From: Bacteroides sp.
GTDB taxonomy: Bacteria > Bacteroidota > Bacteroidia > Bacteroidales > Bacteroidaceae
Assembly (NCBI GenBank): GCA_015060735.1
Contig: SUXX01000002.1
Coordinates: forward strand, 78,566-142,565
DNA length: 64,000 nucleotides
Direction of reading: 5' to 3'
In this document: positions 8,796 through 16,821 of the stretch, in pieces
How positions within the stretch are numbered: position 1 is the stretch's first letter
How the letters are laid out: every line of letters begins with the position of its first letter
Translations under genes and position numbers: made by a program
The notes under the pieces: generated by a model
Told to the model about the DNA's origin: nothing
Seen by the model: the letters and a program-made list of their open reading frames with translations, nothing else
Database searches by the model: none

Positions 8796-9686
8796 ATGAA
8801 AAAAGAAGTAAAAATAGGCATTATAGGGATTCTCGCAATCACCCTGCTTATCTTTGGTATCAACTACCTGAAAGGCGTAAGCATGTTCAAGGCCTCCAGC
8901 TATTATTATGTAGAATACACTGACATCAATGGCCTGGCCACCTCAAGCCCCGTCTTTGCCAGCGGATACAAAGTCGGCCTTGTCCGTAACATCCAGTACA
9001 ACCACGCCAACCCCGGCCATGTAGTCGTAGCCGTTGAGTTGGACAAAGGCATGCGTATCCCCAAAGGAAGTACCGGAGAACTGGTCACCGAAATGCTCGG
9101 TACCGTAAAGATGAACCTGAAGCTCAACTTAGCCAACAAGGAATATTGCCAGCCTGGCGACACATTGCCTGGCCTCGTCAACAACGGCCTTATGGGAGTT
9201 GCCGAAGGCGTCATGCCCCAAGTAGAACGTCTGATGCCTAAAATGGACTCCATCCTTCACTCTTTGAATCTCTTGTTAGCCAATCCAGCATTAGCCGCAA
9301 CATTGGAAAACACAGAGAAGCTGACCGGCAATTTGGAAGTCACTACTCGACAACTGAACAAGATGATGCAAAACGAATTGCCTCAAATCACCAATCGTCT
9401 GGTAACCATTGCCGACAATTTCTCCACCATCAGCGAAAACCTGAAAGGAATTGACTACGCAGAAACATTCCGTAAAATCGATTCTACCTTATATAATGTA
9501 CAATTGCTAAGCGACAAGCTGACAAGCAAAGACAACACCGTAGGCTTGTTGTTCAACGACCCCACATTATATAACAACTTAAGTGCAACAACCGCCAATG
9601 CAGCCTCTCTGCTCGAAGACTTGAAGGCCCATCCAAAGCGTTATGTTCACTTCTCTCTTTTCGGTAGAAAAGAAAAAACAAAATAA
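8796..9686 (+). CDS. MCE/MlaD-family lipid transport protein
   Basis: This 296-residue protein has one N-terminal transmembrane helix (about residues 7-25). A single MCE domain follows (about 38-120; YYVEYTDINGLATSSPVF and GSTGELVTEMLGTVKM), then a long helical C-terminal part. It resembles MlaD, the periplasmic ring-forming lipid-binding part of ABC systems that move phospholipids between membranes. Its ABC ATPase and permease are not nearby. It lies 28 bases after the amidase gene and is probably co-transcribed with it. Confidence 0.88.
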   Translation: MKKEVKIGIIGILAITLLIFGINYLKGVSMFKASSYYYVEYTDINGLATSSPVFASGYKVGLVRNIQYNHANPGHVVVAVELDKGMRIPKGSTGELVTEMLGTVKMNLKLNLANKEYCQPGDTLPGLVNNGLMGVAEGVMPQVERLMPKMDSILHSLNLLLANPALAATLENTEKLTGNLEVTTRQLNKMMQNELPQITNRLVTIADNFSTISENLKGIDYAETFRKIDSTLYNVQLLSDKLTSKDNTVGLLFNDPTLYNNLSATTANAASLLEDLKAHPKRYVHFSLFGRKEKTK

Positions 9687-9719
9687 CCGAAGATTAGAAA
9701 AAATCTAAATAACAAGAAT

Positions 9720-9780
9720 AAAGCCTTTTTTCTTTCCTGAGCATAAAAAACCCGTCCCAGAACAAGAGAAAAGGCTTTTT
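9720..9780. terminator. Likely terminator after the amidase-MCE operon
   Basis: AAAGCCTTTT (9720-9729) pairs with AAAAGGCTTT (9769-9778) across a 39-base loop and is followed by T-rich sequence. The loop is longer than usual. The remaining stretch up to dnaA is AT-rich and holds only the dnaA promoter. Confidence 0.5.
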
Positions 9781-9950
9781 CCTTACTTCAGCCATTCAAG
9801 GCTCAACACCCCTACCGGCAGTATACGTCATTGATTATCAAACACTTGCAAATACACAAGCACACCTTTTATACCCCGTTTTCAAGTCATTCATAAAAGG
9901 CTGAAATAAAGAACTTTAGCTTTTCATTTAAAAAAGCAAGAAAAAAACGA

Positions 9951-9982
9951 TTTGTTTTTCTAAAAATAGATTTAGAAATTTG
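9951..9982 (+). promoter_or_regulatory. Promoter for dnaA
   Basis: TTTG at 9951-9954 and GAAATTTG at 9975-9982 (seven of eight against TAnnTTTG) are 20 bases apart. They lie 28 bases before the dnaA start. Confidence 0.55.
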
Positions 9983-10010
9983 CAATCGTAGAAGTTTCGC
10001 TTATTAATAA

Positions 10011-11423
10011 ATGTCTTATATGATTGAGAAAGAACACATCGTTCTGTGGCATCGTTGTCTGGCTGTGATTCGTGACAACGTCCCGGAAACGATTTTTAAA
10101 ACTTGGTTCGAGCCTATCGTACCCTTGGTATTCCAAAACAAGGCTCTGACAATTGGTGTCCCCAGCCAATTCTTCTATGAATACTTGGAAGAAAAGTTTG
10201 CGGATTTGTTACGTGTAGCCCTCAACAAGGAAATTGGAGAAGGCACACAATTGATGTATCGTGTTTTAATCGATAAGACTAACGGAAAGACAATCGACTT
10301 GGTAGGCACCAACCGTTCAAGTGCCTTGCCCGCTTCTACCCCCATTCGCGAAGGGAACACAGCTCCCAACCCGATGCAGGCTCCGGCTCCACAAGACTTG
10401 GATCCTCACTTGAATCCCAACTACAACTTCGAGAACTTCATCAAAGGAAACAGCAACGAATTTTCGCGTACCGTCGGAGAAACAGTGGCTAAGAATCCGG
10501 CCAAGACTTTCAATCCGCTATTCCTTTATGGCCCATCCGGTGTAGGCAAGACACACCTGACCAATGCCATTGGTACACGTATCAAGGAGCTATATCCGGA
10601 AAAACGGGTATTGTATGTCTCTGCCCATCTGTTGCAAGTGCAATACACTGATTCGGTAAGAACAAATAACTACAATAGTTTCATGAAGTTCTACCAGAAC
10701 ATCGACGTACTGATTGTGGATGACATTCAAGAATTTGCAGGACTTTCCAAGACTCAAAATACATTTTTCCATATCTTCAACCACCTCCACCAAAACGGAA
10801 AGCAACTGATTTTGACTTCCGACCGGGCTCCCATCATGCTTCAAGGTATGGAAGACCGCATGCTTACCCGTTTCAAATGGGGATTGGTAGCCGAAATGGA
10901 AAAGCCCGATGCCGAATTAAGAAAGAACATCCTTCGCAACAAAATTTGTCGCGATGGTTTAAACATTCCCGAAAGCGTCATCAATTACATCGCCGAAAAT
11001 GTGAATGAAAGCGTACGCGAACTTGAAGGTATCATCAACTCCCTATTGGCACAATCGATCCTTTTCAAACGGGAAATTGACATGGATTTGGCTGAGCGTA
11101 TCGTACGAAAGGCTGTTCGCAATGTAAACAAGCCTATCAGCATCGACCAAATCATTACCAAAGTATGCGAGCATTACAAGTTCGATGAGTCTGTTCTCCA
11201 TTCCAAGTCACGCAAACGCGACGTGGTACAAATCCGACAAATAGCCATGTATTTGGCCAAGAAGCATACAGAGATTTCTACAGCCAAAATAGGCTTGCTA
11301 ATCGGCAACCGCGACCACGCAACCGTTTTACACGCTTGCAAAAGCATCAAAGACTTACTCGAGGTGGATAAGTCGTTCAAGGCTGAAATCGAGAAAATAG
11401 AATTAAGTTTCCGAAATAGATAA
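10011..11423 (+). CDS. dnaA: Chromosomal replication initiator protein DnaA
   Basis: This 470-residue protein has the four DnaA domains: an N-terminal oligomerisation domain (about 1-90), a Pro/Ala-rich linker (about 100-130), the AAA+ core with Walker A GPSGVGKT (174-181) and Walker B VLIVDDIQ (233-240), and the C-terminal DNA-binding domain with the signature [11 protein letters not shown]. It opens the replication origin and also acts as a transcription factor. No convincing array of DnaA boxes was found beside the gene. A strong terminator follows directly. Confidence 0.97.
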   Translation: MSYMIEKEHIVLWHRCLAVIRDNVPETIFKTWFEPIVPLVFQNKALTIGVPSQFFYEYLEEKFADLLRVALNKEIGEGTQLMYRVLIDKTNGKTIDLVGTNRSSALPASTPIREGNTAPNPMQAPAPQDLDPHLNPNYNFENFIKGNSNEFSRTVGETVAKNPAKTFNPLFLYGPSGVGKTHLTNAIGTRIKELYPEKRVLYVSAHLLQVQYTDSVRTNNYNSFMKFYQNIDVLIVDDIQEFAGLSKTQNTFFHIFNHLHQNGKQLILTSDRAPIMLQGMEDRMLTRFKWGLVAEMEKPDAELRKNILRNKICRDGLNIPESVINYIAENVNESVRELEGIINSLLAQSILFKREIDMDLAERIVRKAVRNVNKPISIDQIITKVCEHYKFDESVLHSKSRKRDVVQIRQIAMYLAKKHTEISTAKIGLLIGNRDHATVLHACKSIKDLLEVDKSFKAEIEKIELSFRNR

Positions 11424-11428
11424 ATTTA

Positions 11429-11466
11429 AAAAAGGTGGACTTGCATTGGCAAGTCCACCTTTTTTA
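11429..11466. terminator. Bidirectional terminator between dnaA and nitroreductase
   Basis: GGTGGACTTGC pairs with GCAAGTCCACC round a 4-base loop, flanked by A and T runs. It serves both converging genes. Confidence 0.9.
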
Positions 11467-12204
11467 GTTATCAAAACCTTGCAGGCGAAGCGTCCGCCTC
11501 AAGACCTCTGACATATATTCATTATCAGCTTTCTTGTAACGCACATCCGTAAACACCTGTGCCAGGGTTTCCTTACCATTTTCTTCTATAAATTTCCGGT
11601 TCTCCGGCAAGGATTCTTTAGCTGCATATATGCGGTCAATATCCTGCTCCGTATAATCAACATAAACCTCTTCATGCAAAATACCATCCAACGGAAGACG
11701 GTCGGTCTGCATAGGCATTTCATCCGGATAGCCCACCGTAATAGTCGCTACTGGCATTACCAATTTAGGCAATCGCAAGATTTCGATGATTTGATCCGGA
11801 TTGTAAATGGTCGTACCTAAATAGCAAATACCTAACCCATGTGCTTCGGCCAAGGTACAGAAGTTTTGAGTAACCAACAAAGCATCTGAAGCTGCATTCA
11901 GGAAAGAAATCGGATTATCATACCCCGGCTCTGCCTGACGGAAACGACACCATTTAGAGAAACGATTAAAATCGGCACAAAAGGTTAAGACAACAGGTGC
12001 TCCTTTGACCATCGGCTGATTGAAATGAGCTGGAGCCAGTTTTGCCTTCATTTCTGAAGAACGTGTTACAACAACACTATACAATTGCATATTACCCATC
12101 GTAGAGGCTCGGAAAGCCTCTTCCAACAACTCATTTAACAACTCGGATGAAACATCCTTTTGCTTATATTTACGGATAGTCCGTCTGTTCTTTATAAAAT
12201 CCAT
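11464..12204 (-). CDS. Nitroreductase-family NAD(P)H oxidoreductase (FMN)
   Basis: This 246-residue cytosolic flavoprotein has the N-terminal nitroreductase FMN-binding pattern RRTIRKYKQKDV and RASTMGNMQLYS. It also has the dimer-interface helix ASDALLVTQNFCTLAEAHGLG and GTTIYNPDQIIEILRLP. It resembles NfsA-type enzymes that reduce nitro compounds, quinones or flavins with NAD(P)H. The natural substrate is unknown. In anaerobes this family activates nitro drugs such as metronidazole, but nothing here shows that for this member. It is monocistronic, with its own promoter. Confidence 0.85.
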   Translation of the reverse strand: MDFIKNRRTIRKYKQKDVSSELLNELLEEAFRASTMGNMQLYSVVVTRSSEMKAKLAPAHFNQPMVKGAPVVLTFCADFNRFSKWCRFRQAEPGYDNPISFLNAASDALLVTQNFCTLAEAHGLGICYLGTTIYNPDQIIEILRLPKLVMPVATITVGYPDEMPMQTDRLPLDGILHEEVYVDYTEQDIDRIYAAKESLPENRKFIEENGKETLAQVFTDVRYKKADNEYMSEVLRRTLRLQGFDN

Positions 12205-12217
12205 AATCTTTTTTTTG

Positions 12218-12247
12218 CAAAGATACTAAAAGAGAACACAATAGCAA
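12218..12247 (-). promoter_or_regulatory. Promoter for the nitroreductase gene
   Basis: On the minus strand an exact -7 box TATCTTTG (12225-12218) lies 19 bases after a TTG (12247-12245) and 13 bases before the ATG. Confidence 0.6.
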
Positions 12248-12438
12248 TTACTATGCCTAACAAAAAACATAACCAACTTTACATAAAAATATTTTTTAGT
12301 CAAACCATTAACCAACATCAATTCTCCAAAACGGAAAACTTTCCGACTTACACAAATACATAACTAATTAATAATCAATATATTAAAAAGTTAAAGTGGA
12401 AAACTTTTCAAATTGTTGATAACTTTTTTATGATTTAT

Positions 12439-12469
12439 TTTGTATATTAGAAAAACATCCCTAGATTTG
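12439..12469 (+). promoter_or_regulatory. Promoter for nrdJ
   Basis: TTTG (12439-12442), a 19-base spacer and TAGATTTG (12462-12469) match the Bacteroidetes promoter consensus fully. The predicted leader is about 65 nt, too short for a cobalamin riboswitch. The rest of 12205-12540 is very AT-rich with no other clear feature. Confidence 0.7.
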
Positions 12470-12540
12470 CAGTCGCATTTATTAAGACAGCGAAACACAA
12501 CTACAATCAAACGGAATATTTACTTTTAAATCTATAACAA

Positions 12541-15078
12541 GTGGAAAAACAAACGTACACCTACGACGAAGCCTTTGCCAAATCCTTGGAATATTTCAAA
12601 GGCGATGAACTTGCTGCAAGAGTTTGGGTTAACAAATATGCAGTAAAGGATTCTTTCGGCAACATCTATGAACAGTCGCCGGAAGATATGCATTGGCGTC
12701 TTGCCAACGAAGTGGCCCGCGTGGAAGCTAAGTATGCCAACGGGTTGAGTGCACAGGAATTGTTCGAACTGTTCGATCATTTCAAGTACATCGTTCCCCA
12801 AGGAAGCCCTATGACCGGTATCGGTAATGATTTTCAAGTGGCTTCTCTGTCCAATTGTTTCGTCATCGGTATGGAAGGTGCAGCCGACTCCTACGGTGCC
12901 ATCATCCGCATCGACGAAGAACAAGTGCAATTAATGAAGCGTCGTGGTGGCGTAGGTCATGACTTGTCACACATTCGTCCGAAAGGTTCTCCGGTCAAGA
13001 ATTCCGCATTGACTTCTACCGGTTTGGTTCCTTTTATGGAACGCTACTCCAACTCTACTCGCGAAGTGGCTCAAGATGGTCGTCGTGGAGCATTGATGTT
13101 GAGTGTGTCCATCAAACATCCGGATTCAGAATCGTTCATCGACGCCAAGATGACCGAAGGAAAGGTTACAGGTGCCAACGTATCCGTTAAGCTTGACGAT
13201 GCTTTCATGCAAGCAGCTGTAGATGGAACTCCATATGTTCAACAATACCCGATTGATGCCACCAATCCACAAGTAACCAAAGAAATCGATGCAACTGCTT
13301 TGTGGAAGAAGATTGTTCACAATGCATGGAAGTCGGCCGAACCCGGTGTATTGTTCTGGGATACCATCATTCGCGAATCCGTACCCGACTGTTATGCCGA
13401 CCTGGGATATCGTACCGTTTCTACTAACCCATGTGGCGAAATTCCACTTTGTCCGTATGACTCTTGCCGTTTGTTGGCCATCAACCTTTACTCGTATGTA
13501 GTCAATCCGTTTACCAAGGATGCTTATTTCGACTTCGAGTTATTCAAGAAGCATGTCGGTCTTGCCCAACGCATCATGGACGACATCATCGACCTTGAAC
13601 TGGAAAAGATTGAACGCATCATGGAAAAGATTGAATCTGACCCTGAAGGCGAAGAAGTAAAAGGTGCTGAAAGACACTTGTGGAAGAAAATCTATAAAAA
13701 GAGTGGACAAGGACGCCGTACCGGTGTAGGTATCACCGCCGAAGGCGACATGATTGCCGCAATGGGTCTCCGCTATGGAACCGAAGAAGCGACCGCCTTC
13801 TCCGAAGAAGTACACAAGACCGTTGCATTGGAAGCTTACCGCTCATCTGTAAATATGGCCAAGGAACGTGGAGCATTCGCTATCTACGATTGGGAGAGAG
13901 AAAAGGACAATCCGTTCGTAAACCGCATCAAGGAAGCTGACCCAGCTCTTTACGAAGAAATGAAGCAATACGGTCGTCGTAACATCGCTTGTTTGACCAT
14001 CGCTCCTACCGGCACTACCAGCTTGATGACTCAAACCACTTCGGGTATCGAACCGGTCTTCATGCCTGTTTACAAGCGTAGAAGAAAAGTAAACCCCAAC
14101 GATCCACAAGTACACGTTGACTTCGTAGACGAAACCGGTGATGCTTTCGAAGAATACATCGTTTACCACCACAAGTTCCTCACTTGGATGGAAGCAAACG
14201 GATTCGACACCCAAAAGCGTTACACTCAGGCCGAAATTGATGAACTCGTCGCCAAGTCTCCATACAACAAAGCCACTTCGAACGATGTAGACTGGTTAAT
14301 GAAGGTGAAGATGCAGGGACGCATTCAAAAATGGGTAGACCATTCTATCAGTGTTACCATCAACTTGCCGAACGACGTGGATGAAGAATTGGTAAACCGC
14401 CTCTATGTAGAAGCATGGCGTTCGGGTTGTAAGGGATGTACCGTTTATCGCGATGGTTCCCGTTCGGGTGTATTGCTATCGACCAAGGATAACAAGAAAC
14501 AAGAAATTCCTATCTGTAAGCAACCGGATGTAGTAGAAGTACGTCCGAAAGTCTTGGAAGCCGACGTCATCCGTTTCCAGAACAACAAGGAAAAATGGGT
14601 AGCATTCGTAGGCTTACTAGACGGACATCCATACGAAATCTTCACCGGTCTTCAAGATGACGAAGAAGGTATCTTGTTGCCTAAGTCAGTAACTACCGGA
14701 CGCATCATCAAGAATGTGGACGAAGACGGTTACAAGCACTACGACTTCCAGTTCGAAAACAAGCGTGGCTACAAGACCACCATCGAAGGTTTGTCCGAAA
14801 AGTTCAACAAAGAATATTGGAACTATGCCAAGTTGATTTCAGGCGTGCTTCGTTGGCGTATGCCAATCGACCGTGTGATCAAGCTCGTCGACTCGCTCCA
14901 GTTAGACAGCGAAAGCATCAACACTTGGAAGAACGGTGTGGAACGTGCCTTGAAAAAATATGTGATTGACGGAACCAAGGCTGAAGGCCAGAAGTGTCCG
15001 AACTGCGGTCAGGAAACATTGGTATACCAGGAAGGCTGCTTGATTTGTAAGAACTGCGGTACTTCCCGTTGCGGATAA
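12541..15078 (+). CDS. nrdJ: Adenosylcobalamin-dependent ribonucleotide reductase (class II)
   Basis: This 845-residue enzyme makes deoxyribonucleotides from ribonucleotides using vitamin B12, so it works with or without oxygen. Typical parts are SLSNCFVIGMEG (first active-site Cys), NPCGEIPLCPYDSCRL (the Asn-Cys-Glu catalytic triad), and APTGTTSLMTQTTSGIEP. The C-terminal CPNCGQETL...CLICKNCG is the zinc-ribbon/redox-Cys tail of the vitamin B12-dependent family. The start is a GTG at 12541, placed by the promoter and by family alignment. The gene depends on cobalamin uptake or synthesis encoded elsewhere. Confidence 0.95.
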   Translation: MEKQTYTYDEAFAKSLEYFKGDELAARVWVNKYAVKDSFGNIYEQSPEDMHWRLANEVARVEAKYANGLSAQELFELFDHFKYIVPQGSPMTGIGNDFQVASLSNCFVIGMEGAADSYGAIIRIDEEQVQLMKRRGGVGHDLSHIRPKGSPVKNSALTSTGLVPFMERYSNSTREVAQDGRRGALMLSVSIKHPDSESFIDAKMTEGKVTGANVSVKLDDAFMQAAVDGTPYVQQYPIDATNPQVTKEIDATALWKKIVHNAWKSAEPGVLFWDTIIRESVPDCYADLGYRTVSTNPCGEIPLCPYDSCRLLAINLYSYVVNPFTKDAYFDFELFKKHVGLAQRIMDDIIDLELEKIERIMEKIESDPEGEEVKGAERHLWKKIYKKSGQGRRTGVGITAEGDMIAAMGLRYGTEEATAFSEEVHKTVALEAYRSSVNMAKERGAFAIYDWEREKDNPFVNRIKEADPALYEEMKQYGRRNIACLTIAPTGTTSLMTQTTSGIEPVFMPVYKRRRKVNPNDPQVHVDFVDETGDAFEEYIVYHHKFLTWMEANGFDTQKRYTQAEIDELVAKSPYNKATSNDVDWLMKVKMQGRIQKWVDHSISVTINLPNDVDEELVNRLYVEAWRSGCKGCTVYRDGSRSGVLLSTKDNKKQEIPICKQPDVVEVRPKVLEADVIRFQNNKEKWVAFVGLLDGHPYEIFTGLQDDEEGILLPKSVTTGRIIKNVDEDGYKHYDFQFENKRGYKTTIEGLSEKFNKEYWNYAKLISGVLRWRMPIDRVIKLVDSLQLDSESINTWKNGVERALKKYVIDGTKAEGQKCPNCGQETLVYQEGCLICKNCGTSRCG

Positions 15079-15117
15079 TTCCGGAATTACTCAATCATTT
15101 ATCATATATTTTTCTCA

Positions 15118-15194
15118 TGTCATTCTGAGCATCGCGAAGAATCTGATTACACCAAGCAGATGCTATCAGGTACTTCACTTTGCCCAGAATGACA
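15118..15194. repeat. TCATTCTGAG-type intergenic inverted repeat, copy A
   Basis: Perfect 10-bp ends TGTCATTCTG (15118-15127) and CAGAATGACA (15185-15194) enclose GAAGAATCTGAT and related sequence. It sits between nrdJ and folB. Related copies occur at 21.7, 43.7 and 60.6 kb. It looks like a small non-autonomous palindromic element. Confidence 0.75.
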
Positions 15195-15207
15195 TTTTAT
15201 TTGTATC

Positions 15208-15576
15208 ATGAAAGCAACCGCCATGTATATCCGGATGGAAGGAATGAAGTTTTATGCCTTCCATGGTGTTATGCCGCAAGAAAATGTGGTAGGCTCCTAT
15301 TTCTATATCGACCTAAAATTAAAGACAGACTTCACCCGAGCTGCCGAAACCGACGAACTGGACGATACGGTAAGCTATGCCGACATCTACACTACCGTCA
15401 AGGAAGAAATGGATATCCCCTCCAAGCTTTTGGAGCATGTCTGCCAACGCATTGCCCAACGAATCTTCACCGATTTTCCTACCATCGAAGCTATCGACAT
15501 CCGCCTCAACAAGGGAAACCCACCCATGGGAGCTTGTGCTGAACATATTGGAGTGGAAGTGCATTATATGAGATGA
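15208..15576 (+). CDS. folB: Dihydroneopterin aldolase
   Basis: This 122-residue enzyme of folate synthesis splits 7,8-dihydroneopterin into hydroxymethyl-dihydropterin and glycolaldehyde. It shows the family motifs MKFYAFHGVMPQE (catalytic Glu), DDTVSYADIY and IRLNKGNPPMG near the C terminus. The length is normal. The ATG at 15208 gives the standard N terminus. It lies 13 bases after repeat copy A and converges on the nuclease gene. Confidence 0.93.
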   Translation: MKATAMYIRMEGMKFYAFHGVMPQENVVGSYFYIDLKLKTDFTRAAETDELDDTVSYADIYTTVKEEMDIPSKLLEHVCQRIAQRIFTDFPTIEAIDIRLNKGNPPMGACAEHIGVEVHYMR

Positions 15577-15589
15577 TGCACCATTATTC

Positions 15590-16639
15590 TTAAAATTCAT
15601 TGTCAGACAGTGTAGATTCAATATCTTCTATAGTAGGCAACTGACTCTTCATTTTTTCAGGCATAAGCTTGGATAATTGATATTCTGAAATTCCAATTGG
15701 TTGATTTGTTGCTTCAAGTGCATATTGAGCCATAACATTATTCTTTGTTTTACAAATCAGCAACCCTATAGTTGGATTATCGGTCGGTTTCTTCTTGATA
15801 TGGTTTACAGCACTCACATATACACCCAATTGCCCCAAATGTTCTCCCTTGAATTTACTAACCTTTAGCTCTACCACCACATAGCAACGAAGCTCCAGAT
15901 GATAGAAAAGCAAATCTGGATATACCGTTTCATCCCCAACTTCCAATGGAATCTGACGACCTACAAATGCAAATCCAGTACCCAGTTCAAGCAAAAAGCG
16001 AGTAATATTCTGCGTCAACGCACTTTCCAGTTCTCGCTCACGGTATTCGCCATCCAACGTTAAAAAATCAAAGTTATAGGGATCCTTCAATGTTTGAACA
16101 GCCAAGTCACTTTGAGGATCTGGCAACAGCTTGTCAAAATTAGTTACAGCATTACCTTGACGTTCATAGAGGTCTGTATCAAGAAAATTCAGCAATACTG
16201 CACGGCTCCAACCGTGCTCTATTGTTTTATTAAGATAAAAAATGGCCTTATCAATATCCTTACATTGTGCAATGATGTAAAGATGGTGTCCCCATGGCAC
16301 AGAAAAGAAGATTTCTTCGCTTATTTGGGCAACAGGTTGTTGCCCAAATGTAATTCTCTTACTATAGAACCGAAACCACTGTCTGATGTATTTCAAGTTT
16401 CTATACGAAAATCCTTTCATTTCAGGAAATTCATTCATAAGTTCACGGCTCAAATCTTTCAACCAACCATCTCCCCAAGATGCCATTTTTTGCTTTTCAC
16501 AAATATCAGCCCCCATACGCCAATATAGACGAAGCATCTCCGTATTCACCTTTACTGCTGCCTTAATCTGTGCACTACGAATCTTATTCTTCAATTCAGA
16601 CACCCAGCTTCTAAAATCATGATCATTAGCTAGAACCAT
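15590..16639 (-). CDS. DUF1016/PDDEXK-family nuclease (YhcG-like)
   Basis: This 349-residue protein has an N-terminal DUF1016 helical domain (about 1-150; LYWRMGADICEKQK, SWGDGWLKDLSREL, FSYRNLKYIRQWFRFY). The C-terminal PDDEXK endonuclease-like fold shows catalytic candidates PDLLFYH and VVVELKVSKFKGEHLGQLGVY. Such proteins are common in bacteria, often near restriction or mobile genes. Their role is poorly known; DNA repair or defence are usual guesses. No restriction or methylase partner is adjacent. The open frame extends to 16744, but a promoter at 16666-16696 places the start at the ATG at 16639. Confidence 0.8.
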   Translation of the reverse strand: MVLANDHDFRSWVSELKNKIRSAQIKAAVKVNTEMLRLYWRMGADICEKQKMASWGDGWLKDLSRELMNEFPEMKGFSYRNLKYIRQWFRFYSKRITFGQQPVAQISEEIFFSVPWGHHLYIIAQCKDIDKAIFYLNKTIEHGWSRAVLLNFLDTDLYERQGNAVTNFDKLLPDPQSDLAVQTLKDPYNFDFLTLDGEYRERELESALTQNITRFLLELGTGFAFVGRQIPLEVGDETVYPDLLFYHLELRCYVVVELKVSKFKGEHLGQLGVYVSAVNHIKKKPTDNPTIGLLICKTKNNVMAQYALEATNQPIGISEYQLSKLMPEKMKSQLPTIEDIESTLSDNEF

Positions 16640-16665
16640 TTTGTTACATATTTTATATTTACAGA

Positions 16666-16696
16666 CAAAAATACAACAAGCTAAATGGATATGCAA
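16666..16696 (-). promoter_or_regulatory. Promoter for the DUF1016 gene
   Basis: Minus-strand TATTTTTG (16673-16666) with TTG (16696-16694) 20 bases upstream. It decides the start codon of the downstream gene. Confidence 0.55.
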
Positions 16697-16759
16697 GTTT
16701 ATTTGTGAATATTGAAATGGACATGAATTATATCCGATAAACATAAAAGAGAGTGCATC

Positions 16760-16793
16760 AACTATGATAGTTCAGAAAAGTACCATCATAGTT
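16760..16793. repeat. Small inverted repeat downstream of the BspA-like gene
   Basis: AACTATGAT (16760-16768) pairs with ATCATAGTT (16785-16793). It could be the 3' hairpin of the BspA-like gene, but no T run follows. Confidence 0.4.
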
Positions 16794-16821
16794 AACACAT
16801 TAAAGAGGAAAAATGAACGTA

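Noticed and set aside
12205..12540. Possible replication origin near dnaA
   Set aside because: The gap is AT-rich and has one 8/9 match to the DnaA box (near 12414), but no cluster of boxes, so the call is not supported.
12470..12540. Cobalamin riboswitch before nrdJ
   Set aside because: The predicted leader is only about 65 nt, too short for the cobalamin aptamer, and no B12 box was seen.
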